NCBI GenBank assembly: GCA_022578965.1 | Contig: MU400697.1 | Location: forward strand, 1-64,000 | DNA from: Xylaria sp. FL1777 | Taxonomy: Eukaryota > Ascomycota > Sordariomycetes > Xylariales > Xylariaceae | Reading direction: 5' to 3' | DNA: 64,000 bases | Shown here: one piece after another, positions 53,482 through 64,000 of the stretch | Layout: the number at the start of each line of letters is the position of its first letter | Numbering within the stretch: position 1 is the stretch's first letter | Position numbers and translations under genes: made by a program | The notes under the pieces: model-generated | Database searches by the model: none | What the model saw: the letters and a program-made list of their open reading frames with translations, nothing else | Told to the model about the DNA's origin: nothing

Positions 53482-53520
53482 AACATTATTTTAGGAATAT
53501 TATAGCTAAAGATTAGCAAC
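53482..53520 (+). pseudogene. Aspartic protease C-terminal motif of gypsy element 2
   Basis: Codons from 53482 read N-I-I-L-G-I-L-stop-L-K-I-S-N, aligning with the DIILGMPWL...N motif near the end of retrotransposon proteases. The Trp codon is a stop and the Asp is Asn, each explained by G-to-A changes. The catalytic DTG upstream was not found. Confidence 0.75.
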
Positions 53521-53699
53521 TTTTTGATTTAATAAAAAGCAAAAACTATTAATTAAAAAAGTAAAAATTAAAGCAAAAAAATCAGAAAAATTGCAAAAAA
53601 AATTCTAAACAAAATACTAAAAGTATATTATAAATTTTATAAACTATTTAAAAAAAAAAAAAAAAAAGAACTTTTTAAATATAACCTATAAAATTATTA

Positions 53700-54560
53700 T
53701 ATTTTTATTAAGGAAAAATATTAACTAAAGCTTTATTAAGTATATTATATAAGCTTAAATAAAACAAACGCTTTATAGAAATACATTTAGAAAAATTTAG
53801 CAAAAAAATTTCTAAAAAAATTTTAATTATTTGCTAAATACTTTATAATACTAATACTTAAATTAAAAAATAAAAAATAACTAATTAATAAAGAAAAAAA
53901 ACTAGTATAGCAAGTAATAGTTAATTACTAACTATTAAATATAATTATTATTGCAAATAAATATTTTTTTACTTTGCTAATAATTATAAAAAAAAATATT
54001 AGCTAAACAAAATAATTTATAGCAGTTAATATTTTAAATAAATATTATGCTATTAAAATAGCTAAAGAAAAAAAATGAAAATTTGCTATATAAATAATAT
54101 ATAAACTATATAAATATATAGTTATGCTATAAAAATTACAAAACATACTAGCTAGCTTTTAATATATAATAATAATAATTTTATAAAAGTTTTTAAATAA
54201 ATTTATGTTTATTTATTTAAATAATATTTTAATTTACTTTAAAACGCTAAAAAAACACAAAAAATATATAACTTAAGTATTAAAAACACTTAAATAAGCA
54301 AAATTATAACTTAACACAAAAAAGTATATATAACATATATAAAAAATTAACTTTTTAAAATTTATAATTACTTTAGAACAAATATAAATTTAATAGTTAA
54401 AAATTAACATAATATAAAACTAGAAAATATTTAACTTAGCTATTATTATAAACATATAACAAGCATTAGAATTTTTAAATTATGTTTAAATATTAATTTA
54501 AAACTTTAAAAAAATAGCATTTTATTTTACAAAGTATACAAAAAAAAAATACAAAAAAAA
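53700..54560 (+). pseudogene. Gypsy element 2 reverse transcriptase relic
   Basis: The catalytic block at 54205-54246 reads M-F-I-Y-L-N-N-I-L-I-Y-F-K-T, matching (V)YLDDILIYSKT. Both Asp codons are now AAT and Ser (TCT) is TTT. It continues with 'LKKHKKYI', 'VLKTLK', then 'FLKFIIT' at about 54352 (V.FLGF.IT) and 'NYV...NFKKIA' near 54477 (NYYRRFI.NFSKIA). Downstream 'KLLKNLKLKVTFNF'-like codons fit AFE.LK..FT..PVL. Loss of Asp and many stops make it inactive. RNase H should follow to about 55000 but is not clearly legible. Confidence 0.9.
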
Positions 54561-55199
54561 ATCCTTTTTAATTTTAAAGAAAGCCTAAAAAGCTTTTAAA
54601 AAACTAAAACTTAAAGTTACTTTTAATTTTGTAGTTAAACTACTTAATTTACAAAAAAAAAAAAGCTAAAAATAAATGCTTTAAATAGTATAATTATAAA
54701 AGTTTTAAAACAACTAAAAAACAACAAAAAATAGCACTTAGTAGCTTATTACTTTAAAGCATTATAAAATGTAGCATTATAATACTTTATATATAATAAA
54801 AAACTGCTTATAATTATTATAGCACTTAAGAAATAAAAACTATTTTTTATAAAAATTACAAAGCTAATTAAAATTTATTTAAATTATTAAAACTTAATAA
54901 AATTTATAACTACATAAAAAATTACTAAATAACATAAAAATTAAATAGTTTTTTTTTTTAAATTTAACTTTAAAATATATTATATTAAAGGAAAAAAAAA
55001 CATTTAAGCAAACATACTTAGCTAATAAAGTTAAAAAAGATTTAAAGTTTTAAAAAAAAACATTTAAGTGTTATATTTCTAAAAAAATAAAAGCTTAAAA
55101 GTTAAAGTTATATTTAAAGATTTTATAAATATATAGCTACAATAAGCTTATAACTTAGAAAAGTTAGCATAGCTATAAAAGCACAAAAAATTAAAAAAT

Positions 55200-56300
55200 A
55201 ATAAGTTAATATATAAACACAAGGTTTATTTACTGGAATTTTTATAAAACAAGTTTATTAAAAAATTTTACGAATATTTATTATATAAACACTAAAAAGC
55301 AACAAAAACAATTAAATAACTATAAAAAAAATATAATTTTTTAAAACTATAAAACATAATTAAATTTATTATAAAAAAGTGCAATATTTATAATAAAGCT
55401 AAAATAGCTTAATATAAGCTTTATAAACTACTATAACTTATATAAATACTTAAATAAGCATAGCATATTATTGCTTAAAATTTTATTATAGTATTATTTT
55501 TATTAACTAACTTAATTATAAAAGTATAATATAATAAAATATAAATTATTATTAATAAACTTATTAAGTATGCTTACTTTTTATTGTTTAAAGAAAATAT
55601 AACAGCTAAATAATTTATATATGTTTTTATATGCTAATATTTAAATAAGCATAAACTACTAAAAAAAATTGTTTTAAACAAAAATAAATTGTTTACTTTT
55701 AAGTTTAAAACTAGTTTTTTTAAACTTATTAGTATTAAACTAAAGTTTTTAACTACTTACTACTTATAAACAAATAAACAAACAAAAAAATTAAATTAAA
55801 TATTAAAACAATATTTATAAAGTTATATTAACTATTAATAAAATAATTAAGTAAAACTATTATTAATAGTATAAATTTTATATAATATATTAATAAACAA
55901 AAATATAAACATATTTTTACATAAAGCTGTTTATAAATAGCAAGCAACTATTAAAAAACAAAAAAAAACATTAATAAAAGCATTTGTTATTTTAATTATA
56001 ATACATTAAGCAAAAACTATTGCAACAAAAATTAAAATGCTATAAGCTAAACTATAACTATGCTTTTAATTTTTATAATAATAAATATTAATATATTATA
56101 ACAAAAAACAAACTAAAAAACTAATTTTTAAAAAAGAAAACAAGGTTTATTTGCTATAACAAAAATAAAACGTAAACACTAATATTTCCTAAATTAAAAC
56201 AAAACAACTAAACAACAAATTAAAATTTAAAAAACTTAGTTTTTTTAAAATTAAAGAAGTTATTTTATTTATTAATTATAAACTATTATTACTAAAAAAT
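55200..56300 (+). pseudogene. Gypsy element 2 integrase relic
   Basis: Plus-strand residues follow the fungal gypsy integrase in order. 'KNFTNIYYI' from about 55261 lies in the zinc-binding region (H..GH.G...T), followed near 55560 by 'NKLIKYAYF' (DRLTKYAHF) and 'ENITAK' (ITAEQ). At 55668-55703 comes 'IVLNKNKLFTF' (IVSDRGSQFTS; the catalytic Asp is Asn, AAC), then 'LTTYYLQINKQTKKLN' (STAYHPQTDGQTERVN) and 'ILKQYL' around 55800 (VLEQYLR, with the catalytic Glu as Lys). All changes fit C-to-T or G-to-A. It would have inserted element cDNA. Confidence 0.92.
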
Positions 56301-57334
56301 ATATAAATTTACTTTATTTTTTATATTTTTTTACTAAAATTAACATTTATTAAAATACTTATTAAAACATAACTAAAAATAAAAACAAATTAAAACATTT
56401 ATAAAGTTAAAAATATACTAGATTTCCGTTAAAATAATAATAATGTTAAATATTTTATTAAATAAAAAAAATATTTATATATTAATAATACTTAAAAACT
56501 TAAAAAACATTTAAAAACTACTAAAATAATTATAAACTAGTTTTACTATTAATATTTTAATTAGTTAAAGCTAAAAAAAAAAAATTAACTTTAAATAAAG
56601 CATTTAGTACGTTTTAATTAAACTTTAAAAAAATAACTAGCAATAATTATACTGCTTTAACGTATTATTTTTGTTTTTTAGCTATATAACGCTTTTTTGC
56701 TTTAATTTGCTTAAGCTTTTTTAAATTACTTAAACTATAAGCTATAATAATAGCTATTTTTTCTTGCTATAATTTTTTTTATTGCTTAAAACAGCAGATT
56801 TTTATATTTATTTTTTTATGCTTTTTTATTAGCAAGTTTAATTTATTTTTTAGCTTTTTATGCTAAAAAATAAGCTGCTATATTTGCTTTAAAAATAAAC
56901 TTTTAGCGTTATAATTTGCTTGTTTAGCTGCAATACATTTAATATATTAATTAAAGTTAAATTTTAACATTAAACATTTTATGCTATAATAATTGCAGCA
57001 AAAGCATAAAGCTATTTTAATTAATTTTAGTTTAATAAAAAAAAGCAAAGCAAAGTTTTGTTAAGCTTTTTGTTTAAAATGCAACAAGCAAAGTTTTTTA
57101 AAAACTTTACTAAACATAATAAGCGCAAAAAACAAAAAACAAAAAATAAAAAAAAAAAACTTACAAAAAAGAAAATATAAAATTATTAAAACAACAATTA
57201 TAAAAAAAAGAAAATAATATTATAAAATAAGTTAATTAAGCTAGTTAAAAGCTAAGTATAAAAAAAGCATGCACAAAAAGAGTTCTATTTGTTAAAAAAA
57301 TATATATTTAAACTACTATAAAAGTTTAATATAT
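56301..57334. other. 3' internal region of gypsy element 2, content unclear
   Basis: Between integrase and the 3' LTR. The part at about 56650-56950 is T-rich on the plus strand, unlike the pol genes, so it may hold an antisense segment or untranslated DNA. No chromodomain pattern could be read. Confidence 0.4.
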
Positions 57335-57441
57335 AAACTTAATAAATTTAAGCATTAAGTTTATTAAGCTTTAAACTTAACAAACTTAAGCGTTAAGTTT
57401 ATTAAGCTTTAAATTTAAAACAATATAGCATTAAGTTCATT
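57335..57441. repeat. 38-bp tandem repeat upstream of the 3' LTR core
   Basis: Units start at 57335, 57373 and 57411 (38-bp period, about 2.7 copies; unit includes GCATTAAGTTTATTAAGC). It occupies the same position relative to the 3' LTR as the 26-bp repeat has to the 5' LTR, but unit length differs and its complement looks closer to the 5' array than its forward strand does. Confidence 0.75.
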
Positions 57442-57465
57442 AAAAGAAGCAACATTTATAAATTA

Positions 57466-57741
57466 TTACTACTGTTTCTTTTGTTTATATAATTATGCAC
57501 TTTTTATATTTAATTATTTACTTAGTTTTTAGCTTTTTAGCTATTAATTTCTTTATAACTGCTAAGCATTAATATATTTATTACTTTTAATTCTTTAAGA
57601 CTTTTATTAATGTATAGTAATAAAAGTACCCTAAAAACCTCCTTAATGGACTACTATTAAGGATTTTATTATTACCTGCAAATCAAGACCTTAAAGGCAA
57701 ACCTATTATATTAATATATAATAGGTCCGTTACATTATAAT
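57466..57741 (+). repeat. 3' LTR core of gypsy element 2
   Basis: Partner of 50241-50523. It keeps some bases lost in the 5' copy (GGTCCGTTACATTA here, AGTTTATTATATTT there), all transitions apart from one A/T difference. The sequence stops matching after about 57741. Confidence 0.85.
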
Positions 57742-57766
57742 ATATAAAAGATTTATTATTGTAACG

Positions 57767-57860
57767 TTTATGCTAGTAGAACTATATAAAAAGCAATGCT
57801 TTAGTTTAATTTTTTTTAGAAATATTATAAATAAGCTTAGTACTTTAGCTTTATTAGATA
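57767..57860 (+). pseudogene. Continuation of the copia RNase H after gypsy 2
   Basis: Codons 57767-57787 read F-M-L-V-E-L-Y. The copia family has SVLA(A/S)ELY directly after the KRVTR block, which is where the left-hand relic breaks off at about 50022. TCT to TTT, GTG to ATG and GCA to GTA explain the differences. Residues beyond are too degraded to follow. It supports one copia element split by gypsy 2. Confidence 0.6.
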
Positions 57861-60800
57861 TAAAAATGCTTTAAGTAAATTTATAATAGCTTAAAAGCTG
57901 CTATAACTATAGCTATTTTTAGTGCATTTGCTGCTTATTAACCTTTTGCAATAATTACTACAAAAAGCATTTTACTTTTTAAGAATTAATAACTTTGCTA
58001 CAAAAATACAAAGTAAGCTATAAAATTATGCCTTTTAAATAAGTTTACTAAAGCATTAAGTTTGTTTTTAGCACTAAAGTTATACATTATAATATATTAA
58101 ACTATTGTGCTAAAGCTATTTTATATCAAAAAAAAATCAGGATTTTTTTAAGTTATGCTTGCATTTTAAAATTAGTAATAAAAATACAATATTGCTAATG
58201 CTGCAACTATATTAGTATAACTATACTTAAGCGCACAAAAAACCAAATATTTTAATTATTATTAGAATATTTAGTTTTTTGAAGTTCTAATATAAAAACA
58301 ATATAAAAAATAAATACTTACTATAAGTATTTACAAAAAAAGTAAACTTGTTTTAAGTTTTAAAGTAAAAAATAAATATTAACACTTTATTTTGTATTTT
58401 TTGCTTTTTTATTTCTATAAATTATATATTATACTTTTTAACGCTATTAATGTTGTTTTGGTTTTATATAACTTGTTTAAAGGTTGCTTTTTAGGTAAAA
58501 AATAAAAAAGCAGCAAAAATATTTATATTGCAGTTAGCAAAATACTAAATTAACTAAAAGTTATTAAAGTAAGCAGCTAAAATAACCCATATATTTTAAT
58601 TATTATTAGCTACTTTTTCTAAAAAGGTTTTTTTTTAGCTTATAGTAATACCTTTTAGCTATAAGCTTAAGCCTTAATAATAATAAAGGCTTTATAAACT
58701 AAATATCTAAAATAGCAAACATAAATAGTTAGTATAGCTAAGCTAAAAAAAAAAGTTATAAAAAAAACAAAAAAAGCAAACTAAAAAAAGCTTAGCAAAA
58801 ATTATAGTAAATATTTTGTTTTTAAGACCTTTTATAGTTATTAAGCCAGTATATAGTTATTATATAGCTTTAAATATTTTATTTTTAGTAATTATTAAGC
58901 TAAAGTATAATTATTATATAGCTTTAAATATTTTATTTTTAGTAGCTTTTATTAGTTATACTTTAGTTCTAGGTTTTATTATAGCTACTTATAATTACTA
59001 AAATTATAGCTACTGTTTGTTTTTAGCTTTATATTATTTATAACGTTTATTTTGTTTTTCTTTTTGCTAGTTTTATTGCTATTAGTTAATTCTTTTGTTA
59101 ATTTACGCTATATAGTTAGCTTTATGTTTAGCTTTTTATATAATACTATATATTTTATAAAGATTTTTTTTGCTAATATGCTTATTTTATATAACAACTT
59201 AAATGCTAGTATTAAACTATTAGCTTTTAAGTTTTTTAGTTTAAGTTATACTAATAAATTAACAAAAAAAAATAATAGTTCTGCAGCATTAAAAAATGTG
59301 TTAAAGCAAAATATATATAATTAAAAAAACATAATAAGTTGCTTAATAAATATATAAAAAAGCTGTTTAAAAAATATACGTAAGAAACCTTTACTGCAAT
59401 AGTTAAATAAATACTAAAGCATAGTATTAAAGCTAAAATAAAAAGCATTACGTTTTTATTGCATAAGTGTTATAGCATATAAATATATATTATAGTATGC
59501 TTATATAGCAGCATTACAAACTTAATTAAGCAACTATAGCAAATATATTAATATAATAACTACTAAAGCTTTTTTAAATAAGTAACTTATGTTGTTATAT
59601 AATAGCTTTTTTTTTACTATATTATAACGCAATAATTTTAAGCAGTTATACTTAAAACTAAAAAAATCTAACTTTATAATAATATGCTTAAACAATTAAA
59701 CATAAAAAAACTTAGTTTTTTTAAAGTTTAGCATAACAAAAATATAAAAGCTAGTATACGCTTAATAATAGTTAAACTAGTTATTAAAAAATAAGCATAT
59801 AATATTTTTACTAATAAATATAGCAAGCTAAGCCTTTTAAACTTTATAATACTAAAAAGCAAAACTTTTGCTTAACTAACTAGCATAGTTATTTAAAGCG
59901 CTAAGCATTAATGCTATATATATAAACTAGCTTTAGTGTTTATTTATATTATAATTGCTAAAGTTATAAGTTTTCGTTTTTAGTTTTTGTTATTATATAA
60001 AAACAAGAAATAAAAAGTTAGCACTATTAAATAGCGCTGTTTTGTTTACTTAAAAGCTTTTAACTTTAATTTTGCTTAAAGTATTAAAAACTTAAAAATA
60101 AATATAGTAAACATTAAGTAAGCTAAAAAATTAAAAGTAGCTTTATATATAATTTAGCTAGCTTTTATATAAAATATTGCATTATACCTAGTAAAAAAGC
60201 CTAAGTTTCTTAAAATATAACTTGTAAGCTTTAAAAAACTTTAAATTATATATATAAGCAACTAACTATAATGCAAGCTTAAAAGTTTTACTACGTAATA
60301 GCTATACTTTATAATATTTAGCAAAAATAATAATATAGTTAGCAATATTTTAAAAGTTATTTAGTAGTATTATTTTAAATTGCTTATTTATGCTTAATAT
60401 ACTTTGCGTTATATTTTGTTAAATTACTTTTAGTTAATTTTAACGCTTAAAAAAAAATAAGCAAAGCTACTTTAAAGCATAACTTATAAGTTAAAAAATA
60501 TATTACTTAAATATATTGTTTAACACTTATAGCATACTACATTTTTGCATTACGTTTTTTAAGCCGAGCTTTTATAACAGCTTTTTTAACTTGTTAAACA
60601 TATAGCAATTCTAAGTAGTATGCTATAGCTATAATATTTAAAAAAAAATATTGCTAATGCAAGTTTGCTTAAAAAAAGTAAGTAATACTTAGTTTATATA
60701 CATATATTTAGTACACTTAGTAGTATTAAACTGCTTTAGTAGTATACTGCTATTAAAAAGTGCAAATATTGCTAGCTTTTTAATAAGCTTAATAAAGCAA

Positions 60801-62511
60801 ACAGCAAAAGCAAGCATAAAGTTATTTAGCTAGCATATTAAAATAAAAAAAAAAAAGTTATAAGTAATAAAATCAATTAGTAAAAACAAGCAAATAGTTT
60901 ACTAAAAAAGCAGTTTATAAAAGTTTATAGCAATTATAATATAAAACTAAAGCATACAATATTTATAGCATATATTATAGTAAAGCAGCATAAAGGCGTT
61001 AAATAAAGTAAATAATATATAATATAGCTAGCTTTTATAAAACTAAAAAGCATTAAAAAAAAAAAAAAAATTAAATAGCATTATTTTTTGCGTTAACATT
61101 TTAGCTTTGCTTTAATAGTATTATTTAAATAAATTTAAGCTAAAAAGTAGCAAGTTAAACTGCAGTAAATTAAAAAAATAAAATTCTTTTATAAGTGTTT
61201 ATATATGCTGCTTATAAAAATTATACATTTTAACTTTAAATAAAGCTACTTTTTTAATGCAAAAGCTAGCTAAAGTAATTTTTATTATTTTTAGCTTTTT
61301 TATATCCCAAAATATATATTGCAAATATAAGTATAAATAATATCTTTAAAATAAGCTATTGCTATTATAAGCTATTTTAGCTATATATGCTAACTTATTA
61401 AGCAAAGTAAACAAAAGTATTATATTATTAGTTAAATAAAAAGGTTTAATAATATAAAGCATATTTTAAAAAGCAAAGTTAACTTATGTAGCGTTAAAGT
61501 AAAAGTGCTGCTAGTTTACTATTAAAAACTAGTTTATATAAAATTTCTATAGAGCACTTTTTGCTAAATAGCTTATAATTACATTTTTAATATTATATTT
61601 TTATAAAAAAAAAATAAAGCTAGCAAAATAGCTAAACAAATACTAATTATATAAAGTTTTAAAGTAGTTTTAAAATAGTTTTATATATTTATACAAAATA
61701 ACGTACTATAACTAAGTATACTTAAAAAAGCTAAAGCTTTTTGCTAAAGCTTACTAAATGCTTATTTTTGCTTTAGCTTAAGCAAAACTAATAAAGTGTT
61801 AAGCAATAATTATAAAAAAACAAAAAGCATGCAAAACAAATAGCATATAGTTCTTTATAAACTGTTTTTATATTTCAAATAGCAAATAAATAGTTTAATA
61901 TTTAAAAATCAAAAAAAAATAAAAAAAAAAAAAAATAAATATAGTTATTAGAACTATATTAAAAGGAGTTAAGCTGCAAATTTTAGGTTTTATAAGGTTT
62001 TACTGAGTTAAAAACGCAGTATACATTTTAAGCAATAAAAAATTAAAACAAAAATAAATAACTTAAAGTAAATATTATTAAGAAAAATGCAGCAAAAAAA
62101 CAAAGCTATATAAAATAGCTATTAATGTTATATTAATAAGTAATATATATTTGTTAATAAATATTATAACAAGAGGCCTTAGTAAATAAAAAAAAAAGCT
62201 TAAGCTTATTAGCATTAAAAAAAGTATGCTAAAAAAGGATTTATAAAGCTTTTAGCTTAAAACAGAATAATAAAATATTAGTAAAATTATTATGTTTTAA
62301 AGAATTAATATAAAAAGTTAAAAAGCCTTATATAAAATAATTTATTATATGTTTTAATATATAGCTAGCTATATTAATTACTTTTTTTATATAAATAAAT
62401 TAATATAGTAAATATAACAAAATAAATAAAAAATATATAAAAAAAAAGAATAACGTATAAAAAACTAAATATTTAAGAAATAAAAAGAACAAAAGGAACA
62501 AAAAAATAAAG
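57861..62511. other. Unassigned hypermutated repeat DNA
   Basis: The first few hundred bases are probably the end of the copia element, but no LTR could be recognised. A sequence near 58243 (TATTTTAATTATTATTAG) recurs at about 58588. The plus-strand frames at 58816-59001 and 59052-59324 are hydrophobic and short; the first is partly created by a 54-bp tandem duplication. GC-richer patches occur at 58620-58680, 60540-60620 and 61960-62030 without recognisable content. Confidence 0.4.
58840..58944. repeat. 54-bp tandem duplication
   Basis: Two units starting at 58840 and 58894. The shared 34-bp core (58857-58890 and 58911-58944, including TAGCTTTAAATATTTTATTT) is identical. Perfect identity in such mutated DNA suggests that the duplication arose after most of the mutation. 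Confidence 0.85.
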
Positions 62512-62600
62512 GCTTATAAAAAACTAAATATTCTAAAACGTATAGTTTTTTTTTTTTTAAAAAAAACTATACGTTTTAAGATATTTAGTTTTTTATAAGC
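62512..62600. repeat. 89-bp near-perfect palindrome
   Basis: The left arm starts GCTTATAAAAAACTAAATAT at 62512 and the right arm ends with ATATTTAGTTTTTTATAAGC at 62600, with only a TC/CT swap between arms and an A/T centre at about 62556. A partial third copy (TATAAAAAACTAAATATTTA) lies at about 62457. The arms could be two transposon ends that met, or a foldback element. It would form a long hairpin. Confidence 0.88.
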
Positions 62601-63546
62601 TTTTATATATATATAAGCAGTTTAAAAATATAAACAAAAATAAAAAAACACAAAAAAAATAGAAAATAAAGCATATTATAGTTGCATTAATAGAAATAAA
62701 AGTATAGAATTTGTTCCTATGTGCAATAATGCGTATTATTAAATAAAAAAGAAAACTGCTAGCTAAACTAATCATAATAAACTAGTAGTAAAAAAAGAAA
62801 AGCAAAAGCAAAAAAACAATTTTTGCTAAAAATAAAAGCTTTACTAGCAATAAAAACAAAAGGATTTTGTTATAACGAAGTAAAAAAAAAGTTAAGCAAT
62901 AAAACAACAAGCTTATTTAGAATATAAAGCATAAAAAACAAAAAAAAAATTAAAGAAAACAAAATAACTAGTTTTAGGGCGTTTAAAACGGTGCTATTAC
63001 TTTTGTTACTATTAAAAAGGCTTAAATTACTAGAACTAAAAAAACTTTAGGATTAAAAACAAGCAAAAAAAGCAAAAAAAAAAAAAAGTTCTAGTTTAAG
63101 CAGTTCAAGATCTATAGCATTACTATCGTTTAAATTTAAGAAAGCAAAGCTATTTATATATAGCAGTTCTAAAAATTGCTTAAACAAAGAAATAAAAAGT
63201 AGCAATAGCACTTAAAAATAAATAAAAAAAAGTTAAATAATTAAAAACAAAACATTTGTAAGAAAAAAAAAAAAAAATAAGCAAAATTAGCTTTAAATAA
63301 AATAACAGTAGTACAAAAGCAAATTAAAAGTTAAAAGCAGTAAAATACAAGCATAAAAGTATATAAGTGCTAAAGTGTTTTTATTAAAAAATAAGTTAAA
63401 AAAAAAAATACAAAATTAACTAAAAAGTTAAGCAGCTTTTTGTTCTAGTTTAATAATTTGTTATGCTTAAGCTTTTTTGCGTTTTTACTAATTATGTTTA
63501 GTAGCTAATAAAGGCATAGTAATTAAGCTACAAAAAAAACAGTAAA
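62601..63546. other. Unassigned A-rich DNA
   Basis: Lysine-codon-rich and mildly richer in G and C (62940-63180) than the older parts of the window. No frame longer than about 60 codons and no motif recognised. Confidence 0.4.
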
Positions 63547-63678
63547 GCAAGCAAAAATAACAATACAACAAATAAAAACGCTAAAAAAAAGCAAGCAAAA
63601 ATAACAACATAACAAATAAAAGTACTAGAAAAAAGCAAGCAAAAATAGCAATACAACAAATAAAAGCGCTAAAAAAGA
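63547..63678. repeat. 44-bp minisatellite, three units
   Basis: Units start at 63547, 63591 and 63635, each beginning GCAAGCAAAAAT and including a CAACAAATAAAA or ATAACAAATAAAA segment. Differences between units are few and mostly transitions. The unit is not a multiple of three, so it is unlikely to be a conserved protein repeat. Confidence 0.88.
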
Positions 63679-63685
63679 GCTAAAA

Positions 63686-63718
63686 AGGCACTAAACAGGC
63701 ACTAAACAGGCACTAAAA
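63686..63718. repeat. 11-bp tandem repeat, three units
   Basis: AGGCACTAAAC repeated at 63686, 63697 and 63708, with the last unit ending AAAA. It follows the 44-bp array directly and is unusually GC-rich for this window. Confidence 0.88.
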
Positions 63719-64000
63719 AATAAGCTTAATAATAGCGCGCAACTTGAAAAAAAACGAGCTACAACAAAAATGCAAATGCAATAAAAAAGAAAAAAAAAAA
63801 AAAAAGAAAAAAAAGCAATAGTAACAAGCAATAAAATTTATAAACGAATTTTCATAATATATATTAAAAGTGTTGTAGTGTTATAAAAAAGTCAATACGT
63901 AAAAAATTAAGTACATTAAGCAGCAAAAAAAAGATAATTAGCTTTAAATAAAGCAATGCAAAGGTACTATTATGTTAAGCTAATAGATTGCAAAAATAAA
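63719..64000. other. Unassigned, cut by the window end
   Basis: A-rich sequence with a few complex words (e.g. GCGCGCAACTTG at 63735) and a purine run at 63786-63814. No feature supported. Confidence 0.4.

Larger units (their letters stand above)
50031..57745 (+). mobile_element. Ty3/gypsy element 2 inserted in the copia relic
   Basis: Two similar direct repeats, at least 50241-50523 and 57466-57741, bracket gag-protease-RT-RNase H-integrase relics in the same orientation. Integrase follows RT, which is the Ty3/gypsy order, and the RT and integrase blocks resemble chromovirus-type fungal elements. Copia RNase H motifs stop just before 50031 and reappear at 57767, so the element interrupts that coding sequence. 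The exact ends and target duplication are not resolved, because the DNA outside the clear LTR cores (50031-50240 and 57240-57465) differs and carries tandem repeats. It is more heavily mutated than gypsy element 1, so probably older. Confidence 0.85.

Noticed and set aside
59052..59448. Overlapping 90-codon (+) and 65-codon (-) frames
   Set aside because: Low-complexity hydrophobic and Lys/Asn-rich frames on opposite strands of the same DNA, with no start context, motif or neighbour to support either.
63547..63678. CRISPR array
   Set aside because: The units are head-to-tail 44-bp repeats without distinct spacers, in fungal repeat DNA.
1..64000. AT-rich bacterial symbiont, organelle or Plasmodium-like genome
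   Set aside because: Those keep long open frames. Here every frame is closed by TAA/TAG, which alternative codes reading TGA do not rescue, and the visible domains are fungal-type retrotransposons.

Overview
The window shows no host gene, rRNA, tRNA or CRISPR array that I can support. It is a continuous, extremely AT-rich block (by eye well above 75% A+T). Frames are closed every few codons by TAA/TAG, and the longest open stretches are about 60-90 codons. Once C-to-T and G-to-A changes are allowed for, retrotransposon protein motifs emerge: a Ty1/copia pol, two Ty3/gypsy pols and Tad-like LINE reverse transcriptases. Together with RIP-like mutation this points to an AT-rich isochore (transposon graveyard, possibly pericentromeric) of a filamentous fungus, most likely an ascomycete. 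The organism call is inference.

Layout. 1-10619: mostly unassigned mutated repeat DNA, with a 306-bp dispersed repeat (2960-3265), a relatively GC-rich stretch (5270-7460) and a 453-bp MITE with very long inverted arms (9311-9763). 10620-24499: a LINE on the + strand (13-bp target duplication) interrupted by a complete 8705-bp Ty3/gypsy element (14240-22944; 207-bp LTRs, 5-bp duplication ATAAA), which is the youngest insertion seen. 24500-36449: old repeats, including a possible MULE-type transposase relic and the second 306-bp repeat (34116-34421). 36450-39485: an inverted internal fragment of a second gypsy family. About 39500-57860: a Ty1/copia relic broken by a full-length LINE on the - strand (40465-45606, 12-bp duplication) and by a gypsy element (about 50031-57745). 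57860-64000: unassigned repeats with a near-perfect 89-bp palindrome and minisatellites.

The relative order of events can be read from the nesting. The copia relic was hit by LINE copy 2 and by the second gypsy. A different old repeat was hit by LINE copy 1, which was then hit by the first gypsy. The two LINEs have the same termini and the same length (5.14 kb) once the nested element is removed.

The most unusual signal is the mutation context. The 21 differences between the two LTRs of the youngest gypsy are all transitions. Sixteen of 21 affect a C preceded by a pyrimidine and 16 of 21 a C followed by T, while CpA/TpG sites, the classic RIP target, mostly survive. In the older DNA, C remains almost only as GpC or ApC. 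This suggests a RIP-like process with a 5'-pyrimidine (YpC, often YCT) preference rather than CpA.
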